The notes: generated by a model from the sequence alone, not told the origin. 64,000 nt of DNA from Aureibaculum algae (GCF_006065315.1 NZ_CP040749.1:2680501-2744500), one strand, 5' to 3'; numbered from the stretch's first letter, positions 7,559-16,612 are shown. A program made the numbers and translations.

Positions 7559-9697
7559 TTAACTATCTTGTTTCGTCTGCTTAAAAAGTTTAGCCTGTTC
7601 TAGAATTTCAATAGTTACTCCGGTAATATTATACAACAAACTATATTCTATACGTATTTCTTCTTCCTTTTTACGATGTAATTGTGTTCGTATTTCTTCT
7701 AAATTTAATGCAATAATATTTATTTCGCTATTATCTGTCGTTGCTAACCAATCAAAAGCTTCATCTAAGGCATTTAAAATGTGATTTTCAAATGCTACTA
7801 AATTTAAAGGTTGTTTATGTTGACTTCTATGGGCACCAAGTGCTGACAAGTACGAAAGTAACGCATGATTTAAATAGGTTAATCTAAACGCTGTTTTTTT
7901 AAGTTTTTGATGTTTTTGAGGATCTAATTGCATGTTTTGCCAAGCCATAACTAATGCATTATCAGCCCTATGTGCTTCTCTTCTTACAATTCTATAGTGT
8001 AAATCATCATTGACTGGTTTTTTATATTCATTTAAAATGGCTTTTAAATAGGCTGTGTTTTTAAGAATGACTTCACTTATTAGGTTGGGTAATTTTTTAT
8101 ATTGCCAATCTGGCCATAAAAAACGTACCACTAAAAACGAAATAAAAGCACCTATCAACGTATCTATTAATCGAGGTGCCATAACATCAACCCCTTTATC
8201 AGCAATAATATTAAAGGCACACAACACAAAAATGGTAATAAAAATGATACTGATGGAATACTTGCGTTTCATCCAAAAGAAAAACAAATAAGCAGAAGAC
8301 AGCATTAAAACGATTTGCCCTGAAAAAGTGAATAATTTTATCACTAAAATACCAATAATTACACCTGCCAACGTACCTGAAATTCGCTGAAAAAGCCGTT
8401 TTCTAGTCTCACTATAACTCGGTTGTAATACAAATAAAATGGTCAGCACAATCCATTCTCCTTTCTCAATATTAAAATACTTATATATGGAATATCCAAT
8501 TAAAAACGAAAGACTTAACCTTAACGCATAAAGCATTTTAGGGTGATTTATATTAAGTTGTAGTTTAAATCTTTTAAAATAGGAAAGTGTGTTTTTTTCT
8601 AACTTAGGAAATGACAGCGTATCGTAATTTTTATGAATATTTTTTAAAGTTTCATGAGACTGGGTTAGATTCCGAATCAATAACTTCATGGGAAGTGACA
8701 ATTTTTGCTCATTATTTTTAAATGAATTATGAACGGCATTGATCAACCAATCTATAGCGACAGGGTGTACATAAGGCACACCTGTTAATAAACTGGTTGC
8801 AAAACTTTGGGTGGCAGTAGAGAGCTCATGTAATAATTGACGAATGCCACCAATTAATTCATCATTTGAAGGATTGGCACTTAGTAAATCATAACGTTCG
8901 TGACTAGAGGCAGCACGTTCATGTAAACTCTGCAACACCATAAAATAATACAAATAGGGCTGTAACGGTTTCTCATCGGTTAGTGATTCTCCGTAACTAT
9001 TTAACACCTCTTTACATCGATCTAAAGCTTCAACGGTTTGCACATTTAACAGTGCGAGTTTTGTTCTAATTTCTTTTACAGCAGCTTTATCACTCGGAAA
9101 AAGTTTTGATTTCTCATTTAAATATAAGGATAAAGCAGAAAAACCTCTGGCCAATTGTTCTTCTAATAAACTATAGGGCTTTAAACGAAGTAGTAGATAA
9201 GAAAACATACCGTAAATAAAGGCTCCAGATGTTAGTAAAATGGGTTGCATATACCAATTTGGACTGATTTGAGTCCCAATCATCGTATAAATACCCACCA
9301 ACAAAGCACCAAAGGTTACGCCCCTAAAACGCTCACTAACGCCTCCAATTAAAATAAAAACAATGGTAGATAATGCGAGTCCCGCACCCAATAGAATAGG
9401 ATACGGTTGTAACAATTCTACTGAGAAACTTGAGATTGCAAAACTGACCACTTTTAATGCCATTGACTTTAAACGTCCTTTCGGATGATCATCCGTTTCA
9501 GATAAAGCACCTGCAAGTGCCCCTAAACCTAAAGTAACTGCATAAAAAGGCAAGTTTAGACTCACCATTAAAATCACAAGGACTCCAATAACAAAAGTTG
9601 CTTTAACAGATGGTAATCTATTTGGATTGCTTAAAAAAGACGTTCTAAATGAAGTAAACCAAGATTGTTTTTTTAAATAAGAAGTAAGTTCCTTCAT
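7559..9697 (-). CDS. FUSC-family (YccS-like) inner membrane protein
   Basis: The 712-residue protein has two clusters of hydrophobic helices (about residues 30-170 and 390-540). A soluble, helical region separates them, and a cytoplasmic tail follows. This is the fusaric acid resistance/YccS-YhfK architecture. The second cluster carries the family-like G-E-W-I-V-L-T-I-L-F-V-L-Q-P with R-I-S-G-T-L-A-G near residue 420-445. Members are thought to export aromatic acids or amphipathic toxins, though most are uncharacterised. There is no adjacent membrane-fusion (HlyD-like) partner gene, which AaeAB-type exporters have, so the transport role is unproven. It stands alone, with a strong hairpin about 230 bases upstream of its start. 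Confidence 0.85.
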   Translation of the reverse strand: MKELTSYLKKQSWFTSFRTSFLSNPNRLPSVKATFVIGVLVILMVSLNLPFYAVTLGLGALAGALSETDDHPKGRLKSMALKVVSFAISSFSVELLQPYPILLGAGLALSTIVFILIGGVSERFRGVTFGALLVGIYTMIGTQISPNWYMQPILLTSGAFIYGMFSYLLLRLKPYSLLEEQLARGFSALSLYLNEKSKLFPSDKAAVKEIRTKLALLNVQTVEALDRCKEVLNSYGESLTDEKPLQPYLYYFMVLQSLHERAASSHERYDLLSANPSNDELIGGIRQLLHELSTATQSFATSLLTGVPYVHPVAIDWLINAVHNSFKNNEQKLSLPMKLLIRNLTQSHETLKNIHKNYDTLSFPKLEKNTLSYFKRFKLQLNINHPKMLYALRLSLSFLIGYSIYKYFNIEKGEWIVLTILFVLQPSYSETRKRLFQRISGTLAGVIIGILVIKLFTFSGQIVLMLSSAYLFFFWMKRKYSISIIFITIFVLCAFNIIADKGVDVMAPRLIDTLIGAFISFLVVRFLWPDWQYKKLPNLISEVILKNTAYLKAILNEYKKPVNDDLHYRIVRREAHRADNALVMAWQNMQLDPQKHQKLKKTAFRLTYLNHALLSYLSALGAHRSQHKQPLNLVAFENHILNALDEAFDWLATTDNSEINIIALNLEEIRTQLHRKKEEEIRIEYSLLYNITGVTIEILEQAKLFKQTKQDS

Positions 9698-9930
9698 TTT
9701 AAAATATATAGGCGTAAAAAATTTTAATGAACCACAAAATTAAACAATAGAGCTTAATAACGAACAGTAATTGCTACTTTTCATTTGCTAAAATAACAAT
9801 GAAATAAATAGTGGTAAAAGTGCTCTTTTGGCGAATAATCAGATGCTTGAATTGCCATGTCATAATTTAGCATCATTACATAAAAGGCAATAGGAGTGAA
9901 GTACTATAGTTGATAACCTATCCAAAGAAA

Positions 9931-9962
9931 AAACCTGTCAAAACAATTGTTTTGACAGGTTT
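9931..9962. terminator. Perfect 32-bp palindrome, bidirectional terminator
   Basis: The arms AAACCTGTCAAAACAA and TTGTTTTGACAGGTTT are perfectly complementary and flanked by A-runs on the left and TTT on the right. It lies about 70 bases past the stop codon of the beta-barrel gene (minus strand) and ahead of the FUSC gene, so it most likely ends the barrel transcript. Nothing else was recognised in the 336-base gap from 9698 to 10033. Confidence 0.72.
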
Positions 9963-10033
9963 TAAGTACTTATTTAGCGTTGACTATTTCTAATAAAATC
10001 CCATATATACATGCTTCGGGATTACATTTTTTT

Positions 10034-10894
10034 TTACTTTTTAGCCAATTTATTAAAATGATAGGTAATTCCGAAATTAATACCGAAGGAAGAATACGGT
10101 ACTTTTTCTGCTAGTTTTTTAGAGGCATCTGTATTGGTATGAGAAAGGTTGTCAACATACGTTGTTTCTTTATAATATCCATCAGGCAAGTTATCTAGAG
10201 TATACAAACCACTTACAGAAACGGTACCATCTGCTAAAACAACATCAGTGTTAAATTCTTGAATTTCAGAATCTTTACGTTTCAAACTAATTCCGTAATA
10301 TTCTGCTTCCGCAAAAATACTTAAATTATTAGTTAATTGATATTTATAACCTAGAGCACCCACAAAACCCAAAGGGAATTGCCCATGAAAATCTTCTACA
10401 TAATTGGTCTGAGAATAAGACCCGAATGGCACACCAAAAGCATTAGCCTCTTCTTCCGAAAAAACAGATTTATTAGACACTACAGCTTCTGTTTTACCAG
10501 CTACTTTTATCAACGCACCAAAACGACCGTAAATATTATTGGTAAATCGATACACTACAGAAGCAGAACCTCCAAAAGCACGTGCTCTACCAACAGCCTC
10601 AACCTCGTTACTGGGTAGACTAACTTTAGATACGGTTTGATCAGTACCTTGCAAATATCCTAAACCTACATCTACACCAAATGATTTATTAAAGAAATAC
10701 GTTCCTCTGATTTGAAAATTTACACCTTCACCATAACTCCCATAAGAGCTTTCTGATTCAGATATATTAATGGTTTCACCGAGCTTCATGGTTGCACTAC
10801 CAGTAGCATAGCCAGAACTAACAGAAACCTGTAATTGAGCATAAGACATTGTACCTATTAAAAGGGCCATAAACACTATACTTATATGTTTCAT
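10034..10894 (-). CDS. Outer-membrane beta-barrel protein (porin family)
   Basis: The 286-residue protein has a signal peptide (M-K-H-I-S-I-V-F-M-A-L-L-I-G-T-M-S-Y-A-Q), then alternating aromatic and hydrophobic strands such as F-F-N-K-S-F-G-V-D-V-G-L-G-Y and L-G-Y-K-Y-Q-L-T-N-N-L-S. It ends in I-N-F-G-I-T-Y-H-F-N-K-L, close to a typical barrel C-terminus. It fits OMP_b-brl/PF13505-like small barrels of 8-10 strands. The function (channel or structural) is unknown. It is monocistronic, with a consensus -7 box about 80 bases upstream and a strong terminator downstream, as expected for an abundant envelope protein. Confidence 0.8.
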   Translation of the reverse strand: MKHISIVFMALLIGTMSYAQLQVSVSSGYATGSATMKLGETINISESESSYGSYGEGVNFQIRGTYFFNKSFGVDVGLGYLQGTDQTVSKVSLPSNEVEAVGRARAFGGSASVVYRFTNNIYGRFGALIKVAGKTEAVVSNKSVFSEEEANAFGVPFGSYSQTNYVEDFHGQFPLGFVGALGYKYQLTNNLSIFAEAEYYGISLKRKDSEIQEFNTDVVLADGTVSVSGLYTLDNLPDGYYKETTYVDNLSHTNTDASKKLAEKVPYSSFGINFGITYHFNKLAKK

Positions 10895-10972
10895 GATTAT
10901 TTAATTTATATGATTATTTCTTTTAAAATGATTGAAATGAGGGACTTATTTACCACAAATTCAGACAGACTA

Positions 10973-10980
10973 CAAAGGTA
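10973..10980 (-). promoter_or_regulatory. Putative -7 box (TACCTTTG) for the beta-barrel gene
   Basis: The minus strand reads TACCTTTG, a full match to TAnnTTTG, 79 bases upstream of the start codon. No convincing -33 TTG was found at 17-23 bases. Confidence 0.4.
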
Positions 10981-11380
10981 CTTTTTTTATGATTTTTAAA
11001 ACAGATTTACGAGCTCTATTTTCCTTGTTTTATGTTAAAAAAAACGTTAAAAAATCAATGTAATTTCTAGATGTTATTTAACGTGCAGCATACTAATTCG
11101 TTAACTAATTTCTACTTTTTACATTGTTTTAAAATGAAGTTCAAAAAAACCTGATGAACCTGCATATTTCATAATTATAGTAGTCTATAATAATTAAAAA
11201 AAATAGAGCTCAAAATGCAATCTAAATTATAACCTTGAACATAACTTTACAAAATAAATGCATAGGAGGGTAGGAGTTTTATTTCATTAGCTGTTATAAT
11301 TACAACAAACCGTAAATGATTACTTTGTTTTATTAATTATTCTATAAACAAAGCATCAACATCATATAATCTCAAATAAT
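10981..11380. other. AT-rich intergenic region between divergent genes
   Basis: This stretch separates the beta-barrel gene (minus) from the DUF2911 gene (plus). It is very AT-rich with many short A and T runs. I see no open frame with coding character, no hairpin followed by a T-run and no repeat shared with other parts of the window. It must hold the promoter of the DUF2911 gene, but no full TAnnTTTG box was found there. Confidence 0.5.
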
Positions 11381-11953
11381 ATGAATACAAGTAATCTTAA
11401 AAAACTCGCTTTACTTTTAGTTATCGTTCTTTTTAACTATGAATTTATCAATGCTCAATCATTTGATCCTATTGATAAAGCACCACATGACATTTCTTAT
11501 TTAAGAACCAATAAAGTAACCAAGCCTATCATAAAAGTGATTTATGGTCGGCCATCGAAAAATAAACAAGAAGTTTTTGGGAATCAAGTTCCTTATAATA
11601 AAATATGGAGAACAGGTGCCAATGAAGCTACTGAAGTTAAATTTTACAAAGATGTTGTTTTTGGTGGTGTAAATATCCCTTCAGGGACCTATGTTTTGTA
11701 TACCATACCAGGTGAAGATGAATGGGAAGTGATTTTGAGTAGTAATTTAGATGTATTAGGTTCATTTCAATACAATCCCACCTTTGATGTTGCAAGATTT
11801 TCAGTACCTGTTGCGAAAGCAGAAATGTTAGAATCATTTTCAATAGCATTTAAAACAAAGAAAGAAACCACACAAATGGTGTTGGGATGGGATACTACTA
11901 GAATAAAAATACCATTAACCATAAATAATGAAGAAGCATTAGCTCATTTATAG
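11381..11953 (+). CDS. DUF2911 domain-containing secreted protein
   Basis: The 190-residue protein has a signal peptide to about residue 25 (ending in I-N-A-Q-S). It then has the DUF2911 pattern: S-Y-L-R-T-N-K near 40, V-I-Y-G-R-P-S-K, N-K-I-W-R-T-G-A-N-E-A-T-E near 75-87, I-P-S-G-T-Y-V-L-Y-T-I-P near 105-115 and F-Q-Y-N-P. DUF2911 proteins are common secreted proteins in Bacteroidota with no assigned function; some carry TPR tails, which this one lacks. Monocistronic, with a terminator about 40 bases after the stop. Confidence 0.9.
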   Translation: MNTSNLKKLALLLVIVLFNYEFINAQSFDPIDKAPHDISYLRTNKVTKPIIKVIYGRPSKNKQEVFGNQVPYNKIWRTGANEATEVKFYKDVVFGGVNIPSGTYVLYTIPGEDEWEVILSSNLDVLGSFQYNPTFDVARFSVPVAKAEMLESFSIAFKTKKETTQMVLGWDTTRIKIPLTINNEEALAHL

Positions 11954-11991
11954 TAGAGTAGCTAGACAATAATTTATAAATCAATACGAAG

Positions 11992-12021
11992 AAGCCATCT
12001 CAAAAAAGAGATGGTTTTTTT
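11992..12021 (+). terminator. Rho-independent terminator after the DUF2911 gene
   Basis: Stem CCATCTC/GAGATGG with a loop of six A residues, extended by A-T and G-T pairs, then a run of seven T residues. It lies about 40 bases past the stop codon. Confidence 0.8.
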
Positions 12022-12091
12022 GTGCTAATTAGGGAACGCATTTCTCTGTAAATAGCCCCGCTAAGATCGACAAAAATAAATGTAAAGTGTT

Positions 12092-12099
12092 TACCTTTG
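12092..12099 (+). promoter_or_regulatory. Putative -7 box (TACCTTTG) for the LLM oxidoreductase gene
   Basis: Full match to TAnnTTTG, 81 bases upstream of the ATG at 12180. No clear -33 element at the right spacing. Confidence 0.4.
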
Positions 12100-12179
12100 T
12101 ATACGTCTAATGCGTAAGGTTACTAATTACAATACGACTACTTTCAGCCCACAATATTACGACGGGAAACACTTCAATT

Positions 12180-13187
12180 ATGAAAACAAAAAATACCAAA
12201 TATTCTATCTTAGACCTCGCCTTAGTTTCTGAAGGTCAAACGCTTACACAGACGTTTAATAATAGCTTAAAATTGGCTCAACATGCTGAAACGGCTGGTT
12301 ACACACGTTATTGGTTGGCAGAACATCACAATGCGTCAACTATTGGCAGTAGTGCTACCTCTATTTTAATTGGTTATGTTGCCCAAGGAACCCATACACT
12401 TCGCATCGGTTCTGGTGGTATTATGTTACCCAACCATTCGCCACTAATTATAGCGGAGCAATTTGGAACCTTAGCTTCTTTATATCCCAACCGAATTGAT
12501 CTTGGTTTGGGGAGAGCTCCAGGTACTGACAGAGAAACCGCAGAAGCCATACGGTCAGATTTTATGCAAGCCGCACAATCGTTCCCCAATGAATTGGAAA
12601 AAATTCAGAGATACTTTTCAACTGACAATGCTACTTCTAAAGTACGTGCCACCGTTGCTGAAGGTGTTGATGTGCCTATCTATATTTTAGGGTCTAGTAC
12701 AGATAGTGCTCATTTGGCTGCAAAAAAAGGATTGCCTTATGCTTTTGCTAGTCATTTTGCGACTACGCATTTAGACGCTGCTCTTCAAATATACCATAAT
12801 GAGTTTCAGCCTTCAGAAGTCTTACAAAAACCATATGTTATGGCAGGTGTAAATATTATTGTTGCCGATACTGACGAAGAAGCCGAACGCTTGTCAACCT
12901 CATTAATACGACTGATTGTAGGTATATTTACTGGTAATCGTGACTATGTTAAACCACCAACAGCAATGACGGATGATTTAAAGGAGATAATGAAACATCC
13001 GCAAGTGCATCAAATGTTAAAGTATTCTTTTATTGGCAGTAAAGCCACCGTTAAAGCTCAGGTTAAAGCATTTATGAAGCAAACGGAGGCAGATGAACTT
13101 ATAGCGGTTACTAATATTTATGATGCCCATGACAGAATCAAATCGTACGAATTATTTGCAGAAATAATGAAGGAATTGAATGTATAA
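12180..13187 (+). CDS. LLM-class flavin-dependent oxidoreductase
   Basis: A 335-residue TIM-barrel enzyme of the bacterial luciferase-like family, expected to use FMNH2 or F420-like flavin in the cytoplasm. The family pattern is clear: S-I-L-D-L-A-L-V-S-E-G near the start, then Y-W-L-A-E-H-H-N near residue 44. The segment I-R-I-G-S-G-G-I-M-L-P-N-H-S-P is typical of the LuxA-like 'YhbW' subgroup. R-I-D-L-G-L-G-R-A-P-G-T-D near residue 105-117 and I-Y-I-L-G-S-S-T-D-S-A near 163 follow. The substrate is unknown. No partner reductase gene is adjacent. Confidence 0.9.
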   Translation: MKTKNTKYSILDLALVSEGQTLTQTFNNSLKLAQHAETAGYTRYWLAEHHNASTIGSSATSILIGYVAQGTHTLRIGSGGIMLPNHSPLIIAEQFGTLASLYPNRIDLGLGRAPGTDRETAEAIRSDFMQAAQSFPNELEKIQRYFSTDNATSKVRATVAEGVDVPIYILGSSTDSAHLAAKKGLPYAFASHFATTHLDAALQIYHNEFQPSEVLQKPYVMAGVNIIVADTDEEAERLSTSLIRLIVGIFTGNRDYVKPPTAMTDDLKEIMKHPQVHQMLKYSFIGSKATVKAQVKAFMKQTEADELIAVTNIYDAHDRIKSYELFAEIMKELNV

Positions 13188-13296
13188 ATAAAAACAGGAG
13201 AACATCAGATAGCTAAAACTCATAACATTTCTTACGAATTCACTTTACAACTAAACCATAACAAATAAAGGTTTACAATAAGCGAATATATATGCG

Positions 13297-13330
13297 TTGT
13301 AGGGATACCTAAAGAATGCACGTATATTTG
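13297..13330 (+). promoter_or_regulatory. Putative promoter of the MORN-repeat gene
   Basis: TTG at 13297-13299, a 23-base spacer, then TATATTTG at 13323-13330. Both elements and the spacing fit the Bacteroidota -33/-7 promoter. The start codon is 62 bases downstream of the -7 box. Confidence 0.5.
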
Positions 13331-13391
13331 ATTCATAAATAACAGGTACCTGAATTTAAAATTTTAGTACAACAACAAAAAACTTCCATAA

Positions 13392-14615
13392 ATGTATAAA
13401 TTGATTATTCTTACTTTAGTTAATCTATGTTTCATTTCTAATAGTTACGCCCAAAAAAGCAAGAAGACCGTTATTAAAGATCCTGTATATGGAAAAATTA
13501 AAATTGTAAAAATTTACAATTCTGACGGGAATTTTTGGCGTGAAATGAAAACGTACAAACACAATAAAAGAGAATATAAAGAAGATAAAGTCTACTATCA
13601 TGGTACCAAAATGATTCAATCTATAGATCATAGAATTGATGGTAAAAAAGAAGGTGTCCAATATTGGTATTATAAAAACGGTGCCGTTTTGTCGGAAATA
13701 AATTGTGTGAATGGACGATGGTTTGGTCCATTTAAAAGGTATCATGAAAATAAGCAATTACGTGAAAAAGGATATTATAATAAGAATGCAAAATTAGAAA
13801 AAGAATATATAAGGTATAATGAAGATGGTAAGTGGATTGAAAAACTAGAGTATCTAAATGGTTACATAAGTACGGGTGTTACTAGAGATTTTAATCTCAG
13901 GGGCGATTTGATTGAAAAATGCACCTATAGTGCAGCTTATAAAGATTGCGAAGAAAGAAGTTATGCCAATGATGATACGCATGATTATGGTGCATATGAA
14001 TATAAAACGACTATCATTAACTATAGAACAAATAGATCAGGCTTAAGGAACTATAGACGGCATGGACCTTATAAAGATTTTTTTGATGATGGTACACTGA
14101 AAAAGGAAGGCACTTATATAGAAGATGAAATAAGTGGTATTTGGACAACCTATGATAAAAAAGGAAGAGAACTATATAAATGTGATTACAGCAATGATAC
14201 ACTTGTAACATGTATCAATAAAAGATACAAAGAAAAACTAACCTATGAATCTATTGCTATAAATGGTAGTTTAGAGGGACCTTTTACTTCCTATTACGAA
14301 AATGGGAATATAAAAGAAAAAGGCACCTATAAAAAGGATGAATATCATGGAATTGTAAGCAAATACAATGAAGAAGGAAAAATAGAAACGGAAGTTGAAT
14401 ATGCAGATGGAAAAATGCTTCTTGCCAACATTTTTTTTACGAATGGTCAAATCCACAGAAAAGTCAGTTTCAAAAATGAAATGCCCTATAACGTTCTAGA
14501 GTGCTATAATAAAAAAGGAAAAAGAATAACTAGTGGGAGCTTAAAAAATGGATCTGGAACCCTAATTCTATATGATTTAAAAACAGGTGCATATAAGGAG
14601 ACTACGAAATTGTAA
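13392..14615 (+). CDS. YwqK-type MORN-repeat protein, secreted
   Basis: The 407-residue protein begins with a signal peptide (M-Y-K-L-I-I-L-T-L-V then ending N-S-Y-A-Q-K). It then consists of MORN_2-type repeats with the recurring pattern G-x-x-x-G-x-x-x-x-Y-Y-x-N-G-x-L. Clear examples are Y-W-Y-Y-K-N-G-A-V-L, G-P-Y-K-D-F-F-D-D-G-T-L-K-K-E-G-T-Y and G-P-F-T-S-Y-Y-E-N-G-N-I-K-E-K-G-T-Y. Databases often name these 'toxin-antitoxin system YwqK family antitoxin', but no toxin gene is adjacent and the signal peptide argues for an envelope protein. Likely a beta-solenoid-like surface or periplasmic protein of unknown role. Confidence 0.85.
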   Translation: MYKLIILTLVNLCFISNSYAQKSKKTVIKDPVYGKIKIVKIYNSDGNFWREMKTYKHNKREYKEDKVYYHGTKMIQSIDHRIDGKKEGVQYWYYKNGAVLSEINCVNGRWFGPFKRYHENKQLREKGYYNKNAKLEKEYIRYNEDGKWIEKLEYLNGYISTGVTRDFNLRGDLIEKCTYSAAYKDCEERSYANDDTHDYGAYEYKTTIINYRTNRSGLRNYRRHGPYKDFFDDGTLKKEGTYIEDEISGIWTTYDKKGRELYKCDYSNDTLVTCINKRYKEKLTYESIAINGSLEGPFTSYYENGNIKEKGTYKKDEYHGIVSKYNEEGKIETEVEYADGKMLLANIFFTNGQIHRKVSFKNEMPYNVLECYNKKGKRITSGSLKNGSGTLILYDLKTGAYKETTKL

Positions 14616-14716
14616 TTTTCTCAACAGTTCAACTAAAGTTTATAATTGCATGCTTTTTTATAAAATGACTTAAATCAATAGTAAAAACACTACGATTTAA
14701 AATAATTACCACAATA

Positions 14717-14749
14717 TTTGGAACATTCATTCCAATTTACCTATATTTG
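14717..14749 (+). promoter_or_regulatory. Promoter of the TetR-SDR-DoxX operon
   Basis: TTTG at 14717-14720, a 21-base spacer, and TATATTTG at 14742-14749 match the Bacteroidota -33/-7 promoter. The GTG start codon of the regulator lies only five bases after the -7 box, so transcription probably begins at or next to the start codon, giving a leaderless message. Confidence 0.65.
14718..14735 (+). promoter_or_regulatory. TetR-type operator between the -33 and -7 boxes
   Basis: TTGGAACATTCATTCCAA has perfect 6-bp inverted arms (TTGGAA/TTCCAA) around a 6-base centre. It overlaps the -33 box and ends six bases before the -7 box, so a bound dimer would block the promoter. It is the natural site for autorepression by the regulator encoded immediately downstream. 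Confidence 0.65.
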
Positions 14750-14753
14750 CATT

Positions 14754-15305
14754 GTGAATAAAAAAGAAGCAATACTATCATCTGCACTTACACTACTTAC
14801 AGAAAAAGGAGTGCACAATACCCCAATGTCAGCTATTGCAAAGGCAGCAGGCACGGGAATGGGAACAATCTATAATTACTTTCCCAACAAAGAAGAATTA
14901 ATCAATGAAATTTATATAAATATAAAGGAAAAAGAAAAAGCAGTGTTTTTAGATTTTAATTTAGAGAAACCTCTAAAAACACAATTTGAGAATTATCTTA
15001 CGTCAATTATTGACTTTTTTATCAATAATCCCGAATATTTTAAATTCATGGAGCAATTACAAGCTTCACCTATTATTACTAAAGAGAGTAGGTCTAAGGG
15101 TGAAAAATCTGTGGCTCCAGTCTTTCAACTATTAGTGAAAGGAAAACAAGAGCGTATTATTAAGAATATTGAACTAGACGAGATACTAATGTTTATTGGT
15201 GGAGCTATTCTATCGTATTTAAGATGGTATTTTAATCAATCGCAAGCAAGACCAACTTCCCTTACCAATCAAATACAAATGGTTTGGGACGCCATAAAAG
15301 AATAA
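14754..15305 (+). CDS. TetR/AcrR-family transcriptional regulator
   Basis: Starting at GTG 14754 the protein is 183 residues. It opens with N-K-K-E-A-I-L-S-S-A-L-T-L-L and a canonical helix-turn-helix: T-P-M-S-A-I-A-K-A-A-G-T-G-M-G-T-I-Y-N-Y-F, followed by N-K-E-E-L-I. The C-terminal ligand domain is hydrophobic and variable. An upstream TTG at 14718 also keeps the frame open but lies inside the operator and promoter, so GTG is preferred. It is the first gene of a likely operon with an SDR dehydrogenase and a DoxX protein. An inverted repeat in the promoter suggests autoregulation, and a related half-site lies ahead of the SDR gene. Confidence 0.88.
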   Translation: MNKKEAILSSALTLLTEKGVHNTPMSAIAKAAGTGMGTIYNYFPNKEELINEIYINIKEKEKAVFLDFNLEKPLKTQFENYLTSIIDFFINNPEYFKFMEQLQASPIITKESRSKGEKSVAPVFQLLVKGKQERIIKNIELDEILMFIGGAILSYLRWYFNQSQARPTSLTNQIQMVWDAIKE

Positions 15306-15321
15306 AAAATTTACCTAACAA

Positions 15322-15342
15322 TTGGAATGAGCATTCACTCCA
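15322..15342 (+). promoter_or_regulatory. Second operator-like inverted repeat ahead of the SDR gene
   Basis: Arms GGAATGA and TCACTCC (one mismatch) surround a 4-base centre. The left half TTGGAATGA is identical to one half of the operator at 14718-14735 read on the other strand. It lies 14 bases before the SDR start codon, between the regulator and its probable target. Confidence 0.4.
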
Positions 15343-15355
15343 TAAAACAATAATT

Positions 15356-16216
15356 ATGAAACGAAACGTATTAATTACAGGAACATCAACAGGAGTAGGG
15401 TTTGAAAGTGCCATCTTATTTGCACAAAATGGATTTAAAGTTTACGCAACCATGCGAAACTTAAAAAAAGCGGCACCACTTCAAAAGAAAATAGAAGAAG
15501 ATAATTTAGACATAGAATTACTTCCTCTAGATGTAACAAAAATGGAATCTATTGAAGCCGCTGTTCAAACCATTATAAAAAAAGAAGGTAAAATAGATGT
15601 ATTAGTAAACAATGCAGGAGCAGGATTTGCAAAAACGACTGAGCAATCTACAGAAGAAGAAATTAGATGGGTAACGGAAGTGAATTATCATGGTGTGGTA
15701 TTTTGCACACAAGCAGTTCTTCCATACATGAGAAAACAAAAAAGTGGTCAAATTATTAGCATTACTTCAGTTGGCGGTTTAGTGGGACAACCCTTTAACG
15801 AATTATATTGTGGAGCAAAATTTGCCGTAGAAGGCTTTATGGAAGGTTTAGCAACCTATGTAAGTGATGCTTTCAATATTAAAATAACCTGTGTTGAACC
15901 TGGGGGAATCGCTACAGAATTTATGACTTCTGCCATTGAAAAAACCGCTGTTGAAGGGCAATTTGCAACAGGTGAATACCTACCTATTTTTGAAAGATAT
16001 ATGGCAGGAAATCAAAAAAGAGCAACGGAGAGCAAAGAATCCGTGTACCAAACAGGTAAAGAAGTAGCCGAAGTAGTTTTAAATGTAGCAGAGAATGAAA
16101 ACCCTCCTTTAAGAATTCGAACTTCAAAATGGGCTGAAGATTTTTGTAATCTAAAAACAGAAGCTGATCCAGACGGAACTAAGATCGTGAATCAGATAAA
16201 AGACAGCTTTTTATAG
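15356..16216 (+). CDS. SDR-family NAD(P)-dependent oxidoreductase
   Basis: From ATG 15356 the protein is 286 residues, normal for a classical short-chain dehydrogenase/reductase. The cofactor motif T-G-T-S-T-G-V-G begins at about residue 8, N-N-A-G-A-G lies near 85, the catalytic serine is in I-S-I-T-S-V-G-G near 138, and Y-C-G-A-K (YxxxK) lies near 152-156. The frame stays open upstream into the regulator gene (overlapping it by about 22 bases), but those residues do not resemble the family, so the ATG is preferred. Placed between a TetR gene and a DoxX gene, it probably handles a small reactive carbonyl or hydroxyl compound sensed by the regulator (inference). Confidence 0.9.
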   Translation: MKRNVLITGTSTGVGFESAILFAQNGFKVYATMRNLKKAAPLQKKIEEDNLDIELLPLDVTKMESIEAAVQTIIKKEGKIDVLVNNAGAGFAKTTEQSTEEEIRWVTEVNYHGVVFCTQAVLPYMRKQKSGQIISITSVGGLVGQPFNELYCGAKFAVEGFMEGLATYVSDAFNIKITCVEPGGIATEFMTSAIEKTAVEGQFATGEYLPIFERYMAGNQKRATESKESVYQTGKEVAEVVLNVAENENPPLRIRTSKWAEDFCNLKTEADPDGTKIVNQIKDSFL

Positions 16217-16225
16217 ACTATACCT

Positions 16226-16570
16226 ATGAAAATAATATATTGGTCAACTACACTATTACTTGCAGCATTTCTTTTGCTGAGTTCTTATACCTATCTATTT
16301 AGTAAAAGCACCATTGAAGGAATAAAAGAATTAGGTTTTCCTGATTTTTTTAGAGTAGAATTAGCCGTACTGAAATTAATAGCAGCCGTTATATTAGTGG
16401 TACCATTTGCATCCTCGCAATTAAAAGAATGGACGTATGCCGGTGTTGGTTTATTTCTGTTGACAGCACTGGTTGCACATATTACGCATAAAGACTCCAT
16501 CTATATACTGCTATTACTTCTTGTTTTAATGGCAATTTTAATAATTTCAAATGTTTCTATGAATAAATAG
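16226..16570 (+). CDS. DoxX-family membrane protein
   Basis: The 114-residue protein has four predicted helices (about residues 4-22, 45-62, 68-86 and 91-110). It carries the DoxX-like segments L-L-S-S-Y-T-Y-L and I-K-E-L-G-F-P-D-F-F-R-V-E-L-A-V-L-K, typical of the DoxX-like/YjfX group. It starts nine bases after the SDR stop and is followed by a strong terminator, so it ends the TetR-SDR-DoxX operon. The role of the family is unclear (membrane redox or quinone-related in some cases). Confidence 0.85.
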   Translation: MKIIYWSTTLLLAAFLLLSSYTYLFSKSTIEGIKELGFPDFFRVELAVLKLIAAVILVVPFASSQLKEWTYAGVGLFLLTALVAHITHKDSIYILLLLLVLMAILIISNVSMNK

Positions 16571-16612
16571 TTTAACGAGATTCTTTAAATAGTGTTCTAA
16601 ACTAAAAATAGC

